Shown piece after piece: positions 1 through 11,412 of a stretch of 64,000 bases of DNA. The DNA lies in contig JAGFBZ010002341.1 in assembly GCA_018398805.1 (NCBI GenBank), positions 729,001 through 793,000 of the forward strand, written 5' to 3'. This DNA comes from Hirundichthys speculiger (Eukaryota > Chordata > Actinopteri > Beloniformes > Exocoetidae). The notes below the pieces were generated by a model, which was not told the DNA's origin, made no database searches, and was given only the letters and a program-made list of their open reading frames with translations. The position numbers were made by a program, and so were the translations under genes. Each line of letters begins with the position of its first letter. The stretch's first letter is position 1.

Positions 1-491
1 GCGCCCGCTGTGTTGCACAGGACGCAGGTTAGACGGGACGCGGTGCTGCATACGTGGAGCGCTGGTGTGTCAGATCATAGACGACGACAGTCTGGCAGCA
101 TGAACCTCCAAACATACTCATTGGTGGAGCTGTTATGTTTTTTCTTCCAGTTCTACGATACTCACACATTAATTTATTTTTTTTTTTTTTTTGCTAGAGG
201 CTATTTGCTAAACAACACAACAAAGACATTTGACGTTTATAAAACCATCTCAAAAAAGGAAGAATGTGCATTTAATTTATTCTGTGGTTTCATCGGGATA
301 ATTCAGGTTAATTCAATTCAGGCTATTGATAAATTGATCGGAATCTTCTGTTTCCGATTGACTTCAAAGGTAGTAGATAAAAGCTGGGAAAAGAGAAACC
401 TTGCAGTCAGTTGGAAGTTTGTCTTCAAACTCAAACAGCTCAAAGGACATCAAGTTTGCTCATTTCCAAAAGTTCTGTATTTAGAAACATA
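1..491. other. No gene seen; unassigned sequence left of the Tc1 element
   Basis: The first 100 bases are fairly GC- and CpG-rich. The rest is AT-rich with a T run near 176-192. A 160-codon open frame spans this stretch, but its translation is low-complexity with a phenylalanine run from the T tract, and it resembles no family I know. I see no splice pattern or RNA gene. Confidence 0.5.
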
Positions 492-1710
492 GACTATATT
501 CTTAAAATTATTTGTTCACCCATCCAGATGATCAGAATCAGGTGTTCCAATCACTTCCATGGCCACAGGTGTATAAAATTAATCATCTAGACATGCAGAC
601 TGTTTCTAGAAACACCTGTGAAAGAATGGGTCTCTCTCAGGAGCTCAGTGAATTCCAGTGTGGAACTTTGAATAGGATGACACCTGTGAAACAAATCCAG
701 TCGTGAAAATTTCCTCTCTCCTAAATATTCCAACTATCAGCTATATTATAAGGAAATGGAAGTGTTTGGGAACGACAGCAACTCAGCCATGAAGTGGTAG
801 GACACGTAAACTGAGGGGGCGGAGTCAGAGGATGATGAAGAACATAGTGTGAAGAGGTCACCAACTTTCTGCAGAGTCAATCACTACAGACCTCCAAACT
901 TCATGTGGCCTTCAGATCAGCTCAACAACAGAGCAGAGAGCTTCATGAATGGGTTTCCATGGTGGAGCAGCTGCATCCAGCCAGACATCACCAAGTACAA
1001 TGGAAAGCGTCAGATGCAGTGGAGTAAAGCAGCCACCACTGGACTCTAGAGCAGTGGAGGAACGTTCTCTGGAGGGAAGAATCACACTTCTCCATCTCGT
1101 GATCTGATGGAAGAGTCTGGGTTTGGTGGTTTCCAGGAGAACAGTACTGGTCTGACTGCATTGATCCAAGTGTAAAGTTTGGTGGAGGGGGAATTATGGT
1201 GTGGGGTTGTTTTTCAGCAGCTGGGCTTGGCCCTTTAGTTCCAGTGAAAGGAACTCTGAATGCTTCAGCAGACCAAGACATTTTGGACAATTCCATGTTC
1301 CCAACTTTGTGGGAACAGTTTGGAGCTGGTCCCTTCCTCTTCCAACATGACTGTGCACCAGTGCACAAAGCAAGGTCCATAAAGACATGGATGGTAGAGT
1401 CTAGAGTGGATGAACTTGACTGGCCTGCACAGAGTCCTGACCTCAACCTGATAGAAGACCTTTGGGATGAATTAGAGCAGAGACTGAGAACCAGACCTTC
1501 TGGTCCAACATCAGTGTTTGACCTCACAAATGTTCTTCTGGAAGAATGGACAAAAATCCCCATAAACACACTCCTAAACCTTGTGGACAGCCTTCCCAGA
1601 AGAGTTGAAGCTGTTCTAGCTGCAAAGGGTGGAGGCACGTCATATTGGTTAGGAATGGGAGGAGCTAAAGCTCATATGTGAGTCAAGGCAGATGAACCAA
1701 TAATATAGTG
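492..1710 (+). mobile_element. Degenerate Tc1-like DNA transposon (DD34E family)
   Basis: The decayed ends read ACTATATT followed, after a short insertion on the left, by a partly matching ATTNGTTCA block. Each end sits next to a TA dinucleotide, the Tc1/mariner target. The interior is a recognisable copy of a Tc1 family that is abundant in ray-finned fish. At about 1.2 kb it is shorter than the roughly 1.6 kb typical of such elements, so several small deletions have occurred. Its transposase is broken, so it could move only with enzyme supplied from elsewhere. The element boundaries are inferred from the weak terminal repeat. Confidence 0.85.
849..1681 (+). pseudogene. Tc1 transposase remnant with intact C-terminal catalytic half
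   Basis: From 1196 to 1681 one frame is open for 161 codons and carries the C-terminal part of a DDE transposase. It has the [11 protein letters not shown] glycine-rich stretch at its start, the second catalytic aspartate in FQHDCAPVH (residue 52 of the open part), and the SPDLNLIE box with the catalytic glutamate at residue 87. The spacing is 34 residues, so this is the standard DD34E class. Upstream, 849-1195 continues the homologous coding sequence with frameshifts and an in-frame stop near 1046. At 1076-1078 the first catalytic residue reads GAA (Glu) in the local frame rather than Asp, within a WREES context that is normally WSDES. The enzyme would cut and join DNA at the element ends. 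This copy must be inactive. Confidence 0.85.
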
Positions 1711-3583
1711 TATATTCGAAAGTCTGTAAACTATTTAAACAGGCTTTTTATTTTATTTTATTTTATTTTATTTATTTTATTATATTTATGTATTTTATTT
1801 TTTTAGAAATTTTAATGTCATAAATATTATTGTGAGATTTTGATTCTTATATTTTTTAACTTTGCCAGACAACCAGACTGTCAGGAAAACTTTGTGGGAA
1901 TCATTCTGCCTCCTGCATGAGGGTTTAAATCTGATGGCGGGCAGTAATTGCAGCTTTTATTGGCCCGGCAGCTTGATGTGCCTGGTTGATTGAACTTCGC
2001 CCAGCGATGCTCGAAGCCTGTTTCTCATAAATAATCACTGGATTGTGTGTGATGGACTGGCAGCCTGTTCCAAGTGAACCCGGTGTCTTGACCAGCAATC
2101 GCTGAGATAGTTTCCGAGCTCCGTCATCGCAAATATGATGAAGTGCGTGTAGACTCGTGAAAGAACATTTTTACTGGTATTTGTCATTTTCACATGATGT
2201 AGTGTCCATTCTGTTTGTAGACGCACGCCCACCTATAAACAAATCAGCGTTTAATGAAACACCTCAGTGATGACGAGATGTAGACGTAAAAACCTGAAAT
2301 ACACATTTATGATGGAAATGTGAAAACAGACATGCATCCAGTGAAACGGACATGAGTCGCCTCTGACTGTGAAATGACCTTGAAGTGTGGAGATTTCTCT
2401 TGTGCAGCTTGGGATGTTCTGCAGGAAATGTCTCACAACAAACAAAGAAACAAACGTTCTTTGGCTTAAAAGAGGCAAAAGGGAAAAGAATATCAGTCAG
2501 ATCACAGAGAACTGAGTTAAATCTGGCTTTTGCTCCTTATGTAGGACAGCATCAGCCGATTATGGTGATGAGTAGGTGTCTCGTATTATTGCTGCGAAGC
2601 CCTCACTGGCCCAGGGAGCTGCACGGTTCTGACCAGAAAAGCATGAAAACATTCAACTATTCTGAAGGTCATAAACCGTACTGTCATGTTTGTATCCATA
2701 AATGAGTCATTTTGGTCCCGTGTGACGTTTGAAGTTCACGGAGAGTTTGGGAAAGAAAAGTCACGAACGTGTGCTGTGTGGATTTGAAATGCAAAATAAA
2801 AAGAGTCAGAGTCATGAGCTCACGTTGTCGGTGTGCCATTAATCCACAGAACTAAGACTTGGAAAGAAGACCATTAAAGAAAAGAAGGAAAAAAAAGAGC
2901 AAATGAGAAATCTGGCCTGGAGATGGAGTTGGAGAGGATGAGGGTGAAGAGCAGGTGAAGAGGTGGTGGGACTGAGTTTATGAGGATTTCATCAGGATGA
3001 CTGCCAGCAGAAAGGAGGCCGAGTTGATCTCTGTCAGATAAATGCGGTCTTTGTGACGTTTTCTCTGACAATGAACTGAGGAGGAATAGTCGCATAAAAT
3101 ATCCAACGGCAAAAGACGGCAGGAAAATAGCCCTCGCTAGGTCTGCTCTTTACTGTGTGTGGAGCTGTCAAGCTCTGAGAATGTGATATCTCCAAATTGT
3201 GAAAGATTATATATCAGCGAGGAGACGGTGGAACCGAGGTGGTGGTCTGGAAAAGATCCGACCTTTATTTAAACTCAAAAATGCCTCGAGGAAGAAGCCC
3301 CATCTAGAATGAAGCCCAGCAAAAATATCACAAGCGGTAACTGACGACTGTGGATTCAGCTTGCACTGTCATTGAATCTTCTCCAAGCAACAATGTCGTT
3401 TCAGCCACGTGTAACGAGGGAAGCTCCCTCCAAACGGCAAATCAGGACAGCGTCTGGTGTACAAAACAAGCAGTCTCCGACGCCAGGTCTTGAAGGTCCA
3501 CTTTTCGTAAGTCCCCCCTTCCCCCGAAGCCATGGATGCAGAGAAATTGCTTGGCGCTTTGCCACAAGGCTTGATGTGTTTTT
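1711..3583. other. No gene seen; unassigned 1.9 kb
   Basis: After the (TTTTA)n tract this stretch is ordinary mixed-composition sequence with no long terminal repeats, coding homology or RNA gene that I can recognise. Short open frames on both strands give no family resemblance. The segment around 1918-2040 is balanced in composition and not obviously repetitive. Confidence 0.4.
1745..1806. repeat. (TTTTA)n simple repeat
   Basis: Imperfect TTTTA pentamers run for about 60 bases just outside the right end of the Tc1 element. This is a low-complexity expansion with no coding content. Confidence 0.85.
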
Positions 3584-4723
3584 TAGAGCTGGGGAACGAT
3601 TAAAATTTTTAATCCCGATTAATCGCATTATTTCCCTGATTAATCACGATTAATCGCATTGTATACACAAAATCAAATAATGAATTTAAAGTAGTGTAAA
3701 ATGCACTTTTATTTAAATGTTCTGCTGCCATATGAACTTAAGTGCAATAAAATTTGTTGTTCAAACACTTTTAACATCAGCACTTGTCAGTAACACATAT
3801 TTAGTGTAAATCTCAGCTTAAAAAATGTCAAATAAAATAAAGCTTATTGCCACTGCCAGGGCATTAATGTCATCATGTTTTTATAAAAAATAAATAAAAG
3901 TCTACAAACAAAATCCAATGAAATGATTGTGGCTCAGCACAATCAGAACATTAAAACAGGTAATTTCTGAGGTAACAGCAGAAACATTTAACGGGAAGTT
4001 TAACTTGTCACTTGTTATAAATAACCTTGTTTCTGTTGAATCCTCCATCTGGGAGAACTTTAAAATGAAAATGTCCATTTTAAAGTTCAGTAACTTTACC
4101 AATCTGTGTATCATTCATTCCATTTTCAATTGTCAATCAAAAATGAAAAACATTAAAAAGTGACATTTTATTACGTTTTTCGTTTTTTAATCTAACACAA
4201 AAAAATGAAAAAATGCCAGATTTTTTTTTTTTATATTTCAACTTTAGACTTGGATCAAAAATATTAAATTCAAAAACGGGCCACAGAACTGAATTTGTTT
4301 TATAATCTAGGACTGGACTTTCTGTTGTCATTACACATCTGTGCCACTAGATGGAGCCGCACTGAAGTAACCAGTAAGAGAACAGCAGGACAGTGAACAC
4401 ATGGAGCAGAGCTGATGGAACATGGAGGAATGATGCAAAAGTTTTGTTGGTCCAGAATTTTTTTTTTTTTTTTTTTAGACAGAATTGTTAATATTGCTAC
4501 CTGAGTTGCTACCCGAACTGTAAAGTACACAGATTTTTACCATTCTCCATGTCTGTTTTAGCTTTTTTTTGCACGTTTCTCTGGCAGTTGTCTTCCGGTT
4601 CCGCAGCAGCCAGTAACAGACTTTTCAAAACAAAAGCATGTCAGCAACATGTGTTAATGTACAATAAAATAAATGTTGCCGTTAATAAATTAATGCATTA
4701 ACGCGTTAACTTGCCCAGTTTTT
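3584..4723. mobile_element. Non-autonomous hAT-like element
   Basis: The left end reads TAGAGCTGGGGAACGATTAA and is followed by repeated ATTAATCGC words. The right end carries inverted counterparts (GTTAACGCGTTAA words, then TTGCCCAG). The layout matches two other elements here at 24284 and 52355, which begin TAGGGCT and end AGCYCTA: short GC-containing tips followed by AT-rich subterminal palindromes. That suits a hAT-type MITE. The 1.1-kb interior has no coding sequence and includes T runs at 4219-4230 and 4459-4476. The right boundary lies in a T tract, so I cannot fix the 8-bp target duplication and the ends are approximate. Confidence 0.6.
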
Positions 4724-6367
4724 TTCTTTTAGAGTGCACAAATTCTCAGAGTTTTTAGTTTAATGGAGCACTGAACTGGGCTGAGTTAAATACCCTAACT
4801 ATGGTCTAATAGGGAATCGATGGTCCTGAAAATGCAGAGCGATGTTAGTCCATGATGCAGAACCTGTGCAGTTTTTTTTTGTGTGGTTGGACAGAAGAGA
4901 CATGGACATCAAAGATGGGTAAATGGGACAATGTGGGGTTAGTCACAAACCGTCCAAAGATTCATGGATAAATGCACAAGTCTTTGTTGTTCCTTTGTAT
5001 CAGGAAGAAAAGCAGTTTTCTGGTTTTTGTTTGGGCGTGAGGGTTAACCAGTGCACAAAACGCATAATTCCTGCTCTGCCCCTTTGGCATTTGGATGCTA
5101 GCAAACTGCAAATGTAATCTTCAAGGGTGTCGCTGGAGCCGGTGAGGGAACTATAAATTTCACTGCGCAGGAAGCCTATTTATTATCACATCACCAGATT
5201 CCCATTTCCCTCTCAGTTAGCTGTAGGCACAGGTCCATGTTTGCACGACTGGGGAATCATGAGAATGATAAATCTGACAGTACTTTAGTTGTGCTGTGTA
5301 TTACAGCCTGCAGGACAAGCAATGAATCGCTGATTAGATCGGGATGCTGTTTATCTGAGTTTCTGTGTGTTCACTTCTACAAGGGCATTAGGCATGTTTG
5401 TGTTTGTACAGGGACTCGTTTTTACAGTCCTGGCGCAAAAAAAAAAAAAAAGTATACTTATTTTCTCTTTGCCTTGTTCCTCCCGGAATGAAACAAAACA
5501 ACCAACCCAGATGTCATCTGCATTCAGTTTTTTCATTGGGTCATAAAGTAAAAACCCCGAGTGAGTCCATCCTAACGCAGCTCGGTCGTGGAGTTTGATG
5601 AGGCCATCATTGTGGACAGAATGGTCACAGACTTTCAGGGACATGCCTGGCCACATCCTCTTCATCAGCATTTTCTTTCTTTCTTTCTTTTTTTTTTTTT
5701 TTTTGGAAATGGCAATCAGAAAATTTACATGCTCAAAAGCAAAAGAAAAAAGAAAAACCTTGGGAGATGTTTACTCAAATTAGTTCAGAGTATGTATTAA
5801 TTTCATTTTTAGTGTAGCTCCAACTCACCACAAAGTCATCTGAAGGCACTTTAAAGAGGAAATAGGTCCAATGCAGTCCACGTAAAAACAGTCTGATTTG
5901 ATCCAATTTTAATCCAATTAAATCCATTTTGTTGTTATCCATTCCAGTGGAGTTTAATTCGCTGTTCATAAAGTAACAATTAATTAAAGAGGAAAAAAAA
6001 ACTTAGCCAACAGGAACCCAACAGATTGGATTGGATGTTCACTTCGGTGCAATCAATTTCCTGAGTCTGCACAAGGAACAACACGATTAAAACCTCCATC
6101 AGAACGAAGCTGAAATGTGGCCATTTGATTTGACCAGTTAGAGGGAGGAGAGGGGACAGAGGCCTCAAGAAATGAAGTTTAGTTCTGGGATATCCATCTT
6201 TGACACACCATAGAGAAACTGCAACAATACTGGCACATATAGACCTTTTCGACTTAAAAATTGTGGACATGCGCCCCCTAGTGGCCCCACCATAACTGGA
6301 GTGTGCGGCGCTCCACCAACTAACCCAAACACAGCAGCGTGGAGCATCTGTTACTGATAACGCAGAC
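4724..6367. other. No gene seen; unassigned 1.6 kb
   Basis: This stretch holds an A run (about 5439-5451), a TTTC repeat leading into a T run (5670-5704) and otherwise non-repetitive AT-rich sequence. The segment 5815-6160 has the feel of an old dispersed repeat (short degenerate words around TCCAATT), but I cannot name a family. No coding or RNA gene is recognised. Confidence 0.4.
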
Positions 6368-6520
6368 ATGTCTTGGATTGATGATGTTAGGCAGTGGCCT
6401 TCAGTTACAGATGAAGGTAGTTTATCGCTGTTTTTAATGATTGGTTATGGAAATAGCATGATCTATTCCCATAATCAAACACAAAAAACTGTGGAACGCT
6501 GCAACGCTGGTTATAACTAA
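6368..6520 (+). other. Possible first coding exon of a broken gene (very tentative)
   Basis: An ATG at 6368 opens a 50-codon frame beginning MSWIDDVRQWPSV. A start of the form M-x-W-x-x-D-V-x-x-W-P resembles, from memory, the N-terminus of a large family of fish proteins that carry a SWIM-type zinc finger or a YqaJ nuclease domain. A GAAG|GTAGTT splice-donor-like site lies at 6416/6417, and a TTTATAG|G acceptor-like site with an AT/pyrimidine-rich lead lies near 6648. Joining the two gives an early stop, so if this was a gene it is now broken or spliced differently. It could equally be chance. Confidence 0.15.
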
Positions 6521-6998
6521 TGTCAACAAGCCATAAAGATTATGCTACTGTAACGTTAACGCTAGCGGTAAATTAGGCTATGTGTTAATGTTATATTTAT
6601 TTTATTTTATCATTCTCCTAATTAATTTATTCATTCATTGATTTATAGGCTTGTGCTAGTGCCGAGGGCTACAGTAGCGTCATACTGCTGTTCTTTCGGC
6701 CAGAATCTGCCGGGACTCTCAGCGAGACTATGAGTAGTACGAGACTGAATGTTAATGAAAACTCACCCGGCTGTATTCATTTGGAACAAAGTCCTTTCTG
6801 TTGATATTTTTCACCCACGTCTTCCTAACTTCTTGTTCTGCAAACAAGGCAGTCTTCCTGCAGTAAAGGCTTGTGTATTTCACATACTTTCTTCTTCCAT
6901 TGTTGAATTTTCACACCATTGTTGGCACAGTTTATGACGGAACATGTATTCCCACTCGACCGACTCGACATTATAAAAATATGTATTTGTATGTATTC

Positions 6999-7053
6999 AC
7001 TACCCGCTATCCCTAAATAGCGGCTTTAGCAGATCTGGTGGAAGATCGGGCCC
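6999..7053 (-). mobile_element. Orphan transposon end related to the element at 25537
   Basis: About 55 bases match, in inverse orientation, the left terminal region of the element at 25537-26409. They contain TACCCGCTATCCCTAAATAG and end in GATCGGGCCC. I could not find a matching opposite end, so this is either a solitary tip or the right end of an element whose left end has decayed. Confidence 0.65.
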
Positions 7054-7184
7054 TAGAAACTTGAAGAAGTCTGGAGAAAAACGCTGGAGGATGTCAGCTG
7101 TGTTTGTTGAGGTGTCATTAATATACAGCTACTGTCCACGATGCGAAGCAGAGGAGGAGCTATAACGTGGCCTTTATAGCTATA

Positions 7185-7211
7185 CACTACCGTTCAAAAG
7201 TTTGGGGTCAC
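7185..7211 (+). repeat. Left terminal inverted repeat of the DD38E Tc1 element
   Basis: 27 bases, an exact reverse complement of 8772-8798. It starts CACTACCGTTC and is preceded by TA. The transposase HTH domains would be expected to bind within or just inside it. Confidence 0.95.
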
Positions 7212-7595
7212 ATTGAAATGTCCTTATTTTTGAAGGAAAAGCACTGTATTTTTCAATGAAGATAACTTTAAACTAGTCTTAACTTTAAAGAAATACACTC
7301 TCTACATTGCTAATGTGGTAAATGACTATTCTAGCTGCAAATGTCTGGTTTTTGGTGCAATATCTACATAGGTGTATAGTGGCCCATTTCCAGCAACTAT
7401 CACTCCAGTGTTCTAATGGTACAATGTGTTTGCTCATTGGCTCAGAAGGCTAACTGATGATTAGAAACCCTTGTGCAATCATGTTCACACATCTGAAAAC
7501 AGTTTAGCTCGTTACAGAAGCTACAAAACTGACCTTCCTTTGAGCAGATTGAGTTTCTGGAGCATCACATTTGTGGGGTCAATTAAACACTCAAA

Positions 7596-8636
7596 ATGGC
7601 CAGAAAAAGAGAACTTTCATCTGAAACTCGACAGTCTATTCTTGTTCTTAGAAATGAAGGCTATTCCATGCGAGAAATTGCTAAGAAATTGAAGATTTCC
7701 TACAACGGTGTGTACTGCCTTCAGAGGAAAGCACAAACAGGCTCTAACCAGAGTAGAAAAAGAAGTGGGAGGCCGCGTTGCACAACTGAGCAAGAAGATA
7801 AGTACATTAGAGTCTCTAGTTTGAGAAACAGACGCCTCACAGGTCCCCAACTGGCATCTTCATTAAATAGTACCCGCAAAACACCAGTGTCAACATCTAC
7901 AGTGAAGAGGCGGCTGCGGGATTCTGGGCTTCAGGGCAGAGTGGCAAAGAAAAAGCCATATCTGAGACTGGCCAATAAAAGAAAAAGATTAAGATGGGCA
8001 AAAGAACACAGACATTGGACAGAGGAAGACTGGAAAAAAGTGTTGTGGACAGATGAATCCAAGTTTGAGGTATTTGGATCACAAAGAAGAACGTTTGTGA
8101 GATGCAGAACAAATGAAAAGATGCTGGAAGAATGCCTGACGCCATCTGTTAAGCATGGTGGAGGTAATGTGATGGTCTGGGGTTGCTTTGGTGCTGGTAA
8201 GGTGGGAGATTTGTACTGGGTAAAAGGGATTCTGAATAAGGAAGGCTATCACTCCATTTTGCAACGCCATGCCATACCCAGTGGACAGCGCTTGATTGGA
8301 GCCAATTTCATCCTACAACAGGACAATGACCCTAAACACACCTCCAAATTGTGCAAGAACTATTTAGAGCAGAAGCAGGCAGCTGGTATTCTATCGGTAA
8401 TGGAGTGGCCAGCGCAGTCACCAGATCTGAACCCCATTGAGCTGTTGTGGGAGCAGCTTGACCGTATGGTACGTAAGAAGTGCCCATCCAACCAATCCAA
8501 CTTGTGGGAGCTGCTTCTGGAAGCGTGGGGTGCAATTTCTCCAGATTACCTCAACAAATTAACAGCTAGAATGCCAAAGGTCTGCAATGCTGTAATTGCT
8601 GCAAATGGAGGATTCTTTGACGAAAGCAAAGTTTGA
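7596..8636 (+). CDS. Tc1-family transposase, DD38E, intact
   Basis: This 346-residue enzyme would bind the terminal repeats in the nucleus, excise the element and insert it at TA. The N-terminal DNA-binding region runs from about residue 8 to 110: a first helix-turn-helix (about 8-45), a GRPR AT-hook-like motif at 58-61, a second HTH (about 75-110), then a basic stretch (ANKRKRLRWAKEH). The catalytic core has Asp153 in WTDESKF, a GGGNVMVWGCF glycine box, Asp243 in QQDNDPKHTS and Glu282 in SPDLNPIE. Counting residues gives 38 between the last two, against 34 in Tc1 and Sleeping Beauty. The four extra residues lie in the KQAAGILSV segment. DD38E spacing defines the published Intruder (IT) group, to which I assign it by spacing only. 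The length is normal, there is no frameshift, and the ATG lies in a good context. Confidence 0.95.
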   Translation: MARKRELSSETRQSILVLRNEGYSMREIAKKLKISYNGVYCLQRKAQTGSNQSRKRSGRPRCTTEQEDKYIRVSSLRNRRLTGPQLASSLNSTRKTPVSTSTVKRRLRDSGLQGRVAKKKPYLRLANKRKRLRWAKEHRHWTEEDWKKVLWTDESKFEVFGSQRRTFVRCRTNEKMLEECLTPSVKHGGGNVMVWGCFGAGKVGDLYWVKGILNKEGYHSILQRHAIPSGQRLIGANFILQQDNDPKHTSKLCKNYLEQKQAAGILSVMEWPAQSPDLNPIELLWEQLDRMVRKKCPSNQSNLWELLLEAWGAISPDYLNKLTARMPKVCNAVIAANGGFFDESKV

Positions 8637-8771
8637 TGTAAAAAAAATCTTATTTCAAATACAAATCATTATTTCTAACCTTGTCAATGTCTTGACTCTA
8701 TTTTCTATTCATTTCACAACGTATGGTGGTGAATAAGTGTGACTTTTCATGGAAAACACAAAATTCTTTGG

Positions 8772-8798
8772 GTGACCCCAAACTTTTGAACGGTAGTG
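8772..8798 (-). repeat. Right terminal inverted repeat of the DD38E Tc1 element
   Basis: Exact 27-bp inverse copy of 7185-7211, ending GGTAGTG and followed by TA. Confidence 0.95.
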
Positions 8799-8800
8799 TA

Positions 8801-11412
8801 TATCGATAGCCAACTGTCAACATCACAATGTCAGTATTTTAGTGGAAAACCAACCTGTCCATACAAAGGTACACATTTTATGCTTTTACATTTTAAAGCA
8901 AGACAACAGAACCTCTGCAATATTTAGCGCAGGCTGACCCCCATAGTGATGTGAAAAAAAGGTGGCAAAGGTGACTTTTTGTTCTTTAGGCATTGGAAAC
9001 GTATCACACTGGCTGCGGCTTCTGTCCATCTGCTTTTACCTGTTCCTGTTTATCTTGGAGGAATTTCCCTGTCGAACAGATCCTGTACAACATTGCAGTC
9101 TCGTGAACAGATATGGTTGTGTTGTCCTTTCAGTGTCTCAGCCAGTGTTGTGACAAAATAGCTTTTCACTGCTTTTCATACAAGTGCGGAGAGAAGTGGA
9201 GACTCGTGTGCTGGTCATCGCTTGGTACCTCCACAGTTCTTTTACGTTCAGCTTTTCATTCTTCTTTGTGTTTTACGAGGGCTCAGCGGGCTTGAGGTTG
9301 GGCCGACCTCGTGCACTGGTGCGCATGTCAAGGCTGCCTGACTCACACTTCACACACATACAGTGAACTTAAGCTTACAACCCCTGGCAGATATATGGAA
9401 AAGCCACATTTTCTGGACTATCACGATACGAAGCCTGTATAACCACTCAACCTTCCAGCTTTTTATTACATGCCTCAAAGATATTTAGTAAGATTGCAGA
9501 TCTTGCAGGTCAAGAGAGGGAGAATTATGGAGTGACTTGGTAAGAAAAAAAAACAATTATGGAACCATAAAATAATAACAATAAAAGCGATTTCTTTAAG
9601 GCATGAACTTCAGCCGGGATGAGGAAGGTGTCCACGGTTCTGAAGTTTGTTCTTTACTGCAGTTAACTATCATTTCCCCTTGTGATTTACCTGACATGCA
9701 ATTCCATATAATCAGTGAAGGTGGAAATTTCCCCCGATTTTAGTTATTACCCAGTTCCCCCAGTCCGTGACTCCTCTTTAGCCCACTCTCTTCAATTTGG
9801 CTGTAAATAATAGTTTATTTTTGGCTCTTGGCCTTGTATCCTCCAGCCTGTTTCTTGGAGATCAGTCACAAATATTAACTCAAATTTGATTTTTTTATTT
9901 CATTTCTTTTGCTGTGAATTTTTAGTTCAAGGCATGTTGATTTGAGTTTTTGACCTGCTTTCTAGTCCTTGATCTTTCATCTACCCGTACCTTACTATTC
10001 TACAACCTCCCCATTTTATTTCCTCCCACGCGCTCAAACTTTCAGAAACAGTCGACTGTGAACAACCAACATCTTATTGACACGCTCCATGTTGCATTAC
10101 CTTCTTGAAGGAGTTTTACAGTCATTTCCATTGTTTTAACTGACAGTCATTTGAGTACATCTCATTAAAGTCTGCAAACTCTCCATTTTCTTTGGATTAG
10201 TTTACATATTTAGACATATCCAGGTATTAACAGGTATTTACAAGTGGACTGTCCATCCCATCTCTCCTGTGGACTCGCAGTCTTTTGTCCATTTACCTGG
10301 TCAGCTTATGAGCTGTTCTAGTCACATGAATTAAGGTCCACCTGGTTCAAGTCTCAAATGCAACAAAATGACCTCTTTTTATGTCCTAATGAGTACACCT
10401 TATGCTCTGGATTCTTTCAGGCAGGACAACAGAAGCCCATATTCTCAGTTTACCAAAAACTAATGTGATGTCTTTCCTTATGTAATTACTCTCACAAACA
10501 GAGCACTAAGCCTCATTAACCTTCTGGCAGGAAGCACCTGTGGACCGCTCTTAAAAGCCCTGGTTCTCTATCGCCTCCACCGTGAGCTTTGGTGCTCGTG
10601 TCTCTTAATCAAAATGCCAGTGAGCCTATTTACTGTGGCATCACTGAAGAAAATAAGAAACATATAAAAATTAAAAGCTTTGGTGTCAATCTTTGTATTG
10701 CTGTGGTTAGAAATATTATGTACAAAATATGAATATGAGGTCTCTATAAAATGTTTGATCTGCAAAAGTCTAGTAATCTGTTATTTGCCTCTACAATCAA
10801 TTATTCCTACAGGCTCCTGCTGTGGCTCTGCCTCTAACTTGTTAATTATTTCTGGCCTCTTTTTATTTTTTACTTCTGAAACTGAACCATTGGTGAAATG
10901 TTAGAGGGTTTCGGGGGATCTGGGACTCAATAACAGAGACCTTGAAACCAACCTGAATGAAGGGAACAAGGCTTTAAGTACACATCTAAGGTCACCGGAT
11001 TGTCCAAAAACTAATTATCAGTGAATGTGTGTGGACTCTGTTAGTCCTCAAGGCTGATAGATGTTTCATCAGAGTTTCTATTGTGTTCAGTGGCGGATTA
11101 TTCAGAGGCTCATGTGTTGAGCAGCAGGATGTTATTAGATTATTTTCTAAGAGATTTGACCCTTGTGGCCCAATCTGGTTTTATTCCTCAAAAGGTGGCA
11201 CATTAAAGGGTTAAGGTTTCTGTTTTACCTTTTTAAAATTTGAATCTCAAGTTTATTGCTTGAGCCATCAGCCATATAATAAGTTATTACTTTTATATGC
11301 TTATATAATCAGCTGGAACAAGAAACACAGCTGTTGTAGCAAAACAGCTGGTTGTAGTTATATTCATATATAGTCAATGGTGTCCTTAACCTGCAAGTTA
11401 CGTGACGCAAGT
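8801..11412. other. No gene seen; unassigned 2.6 kb
   Basis: AT-rich sequence with several short pyrimidine or A tracts (for example 9544-9552) but no recognised transposon end, coding domain or RNA gene. At 11090 a CAGTGGCGGATT word resembles the tip of some hAT elements, but I found no partner end. Confidence 0.4.

Larger units (their letters stand above)
7185..8798 (+). mobile_element. Complete Tc1-like transposon, DD38E type
   Basis: Perfect 27-bp terminal inverted repeats starting CACTACCGTTCAAAAG bound a 1,614-bp element. TA dinucleotides sit immediately outside at 7183-7184 and 8799-8800, as expected from TA target duplication. The outer sequence is TATA on both sides, so the boundary could be read two bases further out. 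A single uninterrupted transposase gene fills most of the interior, with about 410 bases of left and 160 bases of right untranslated sequence. Identical ends and an intact gene make this the youngest-looking element in the window and the only one apparently able to move itself. Similar TIR words occur in several fish Tc1 families. Confidence 0.96.

Noticed and set aside
10..492. 160-codon open frame at the left edge
   Set aside because: Low-complexity translation driven by a T run; no domain and no splice context.
988..1638. 216-codon minus-strand frame
   Set aside because: Antisense of the decayed Tc1 transposase; the coding homology is on the plus strand.
11088..11100. CAGTGGCGGATT, resembling a hAT tip
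   Set aside because: No matching opposite end or duplication within several kilobases.
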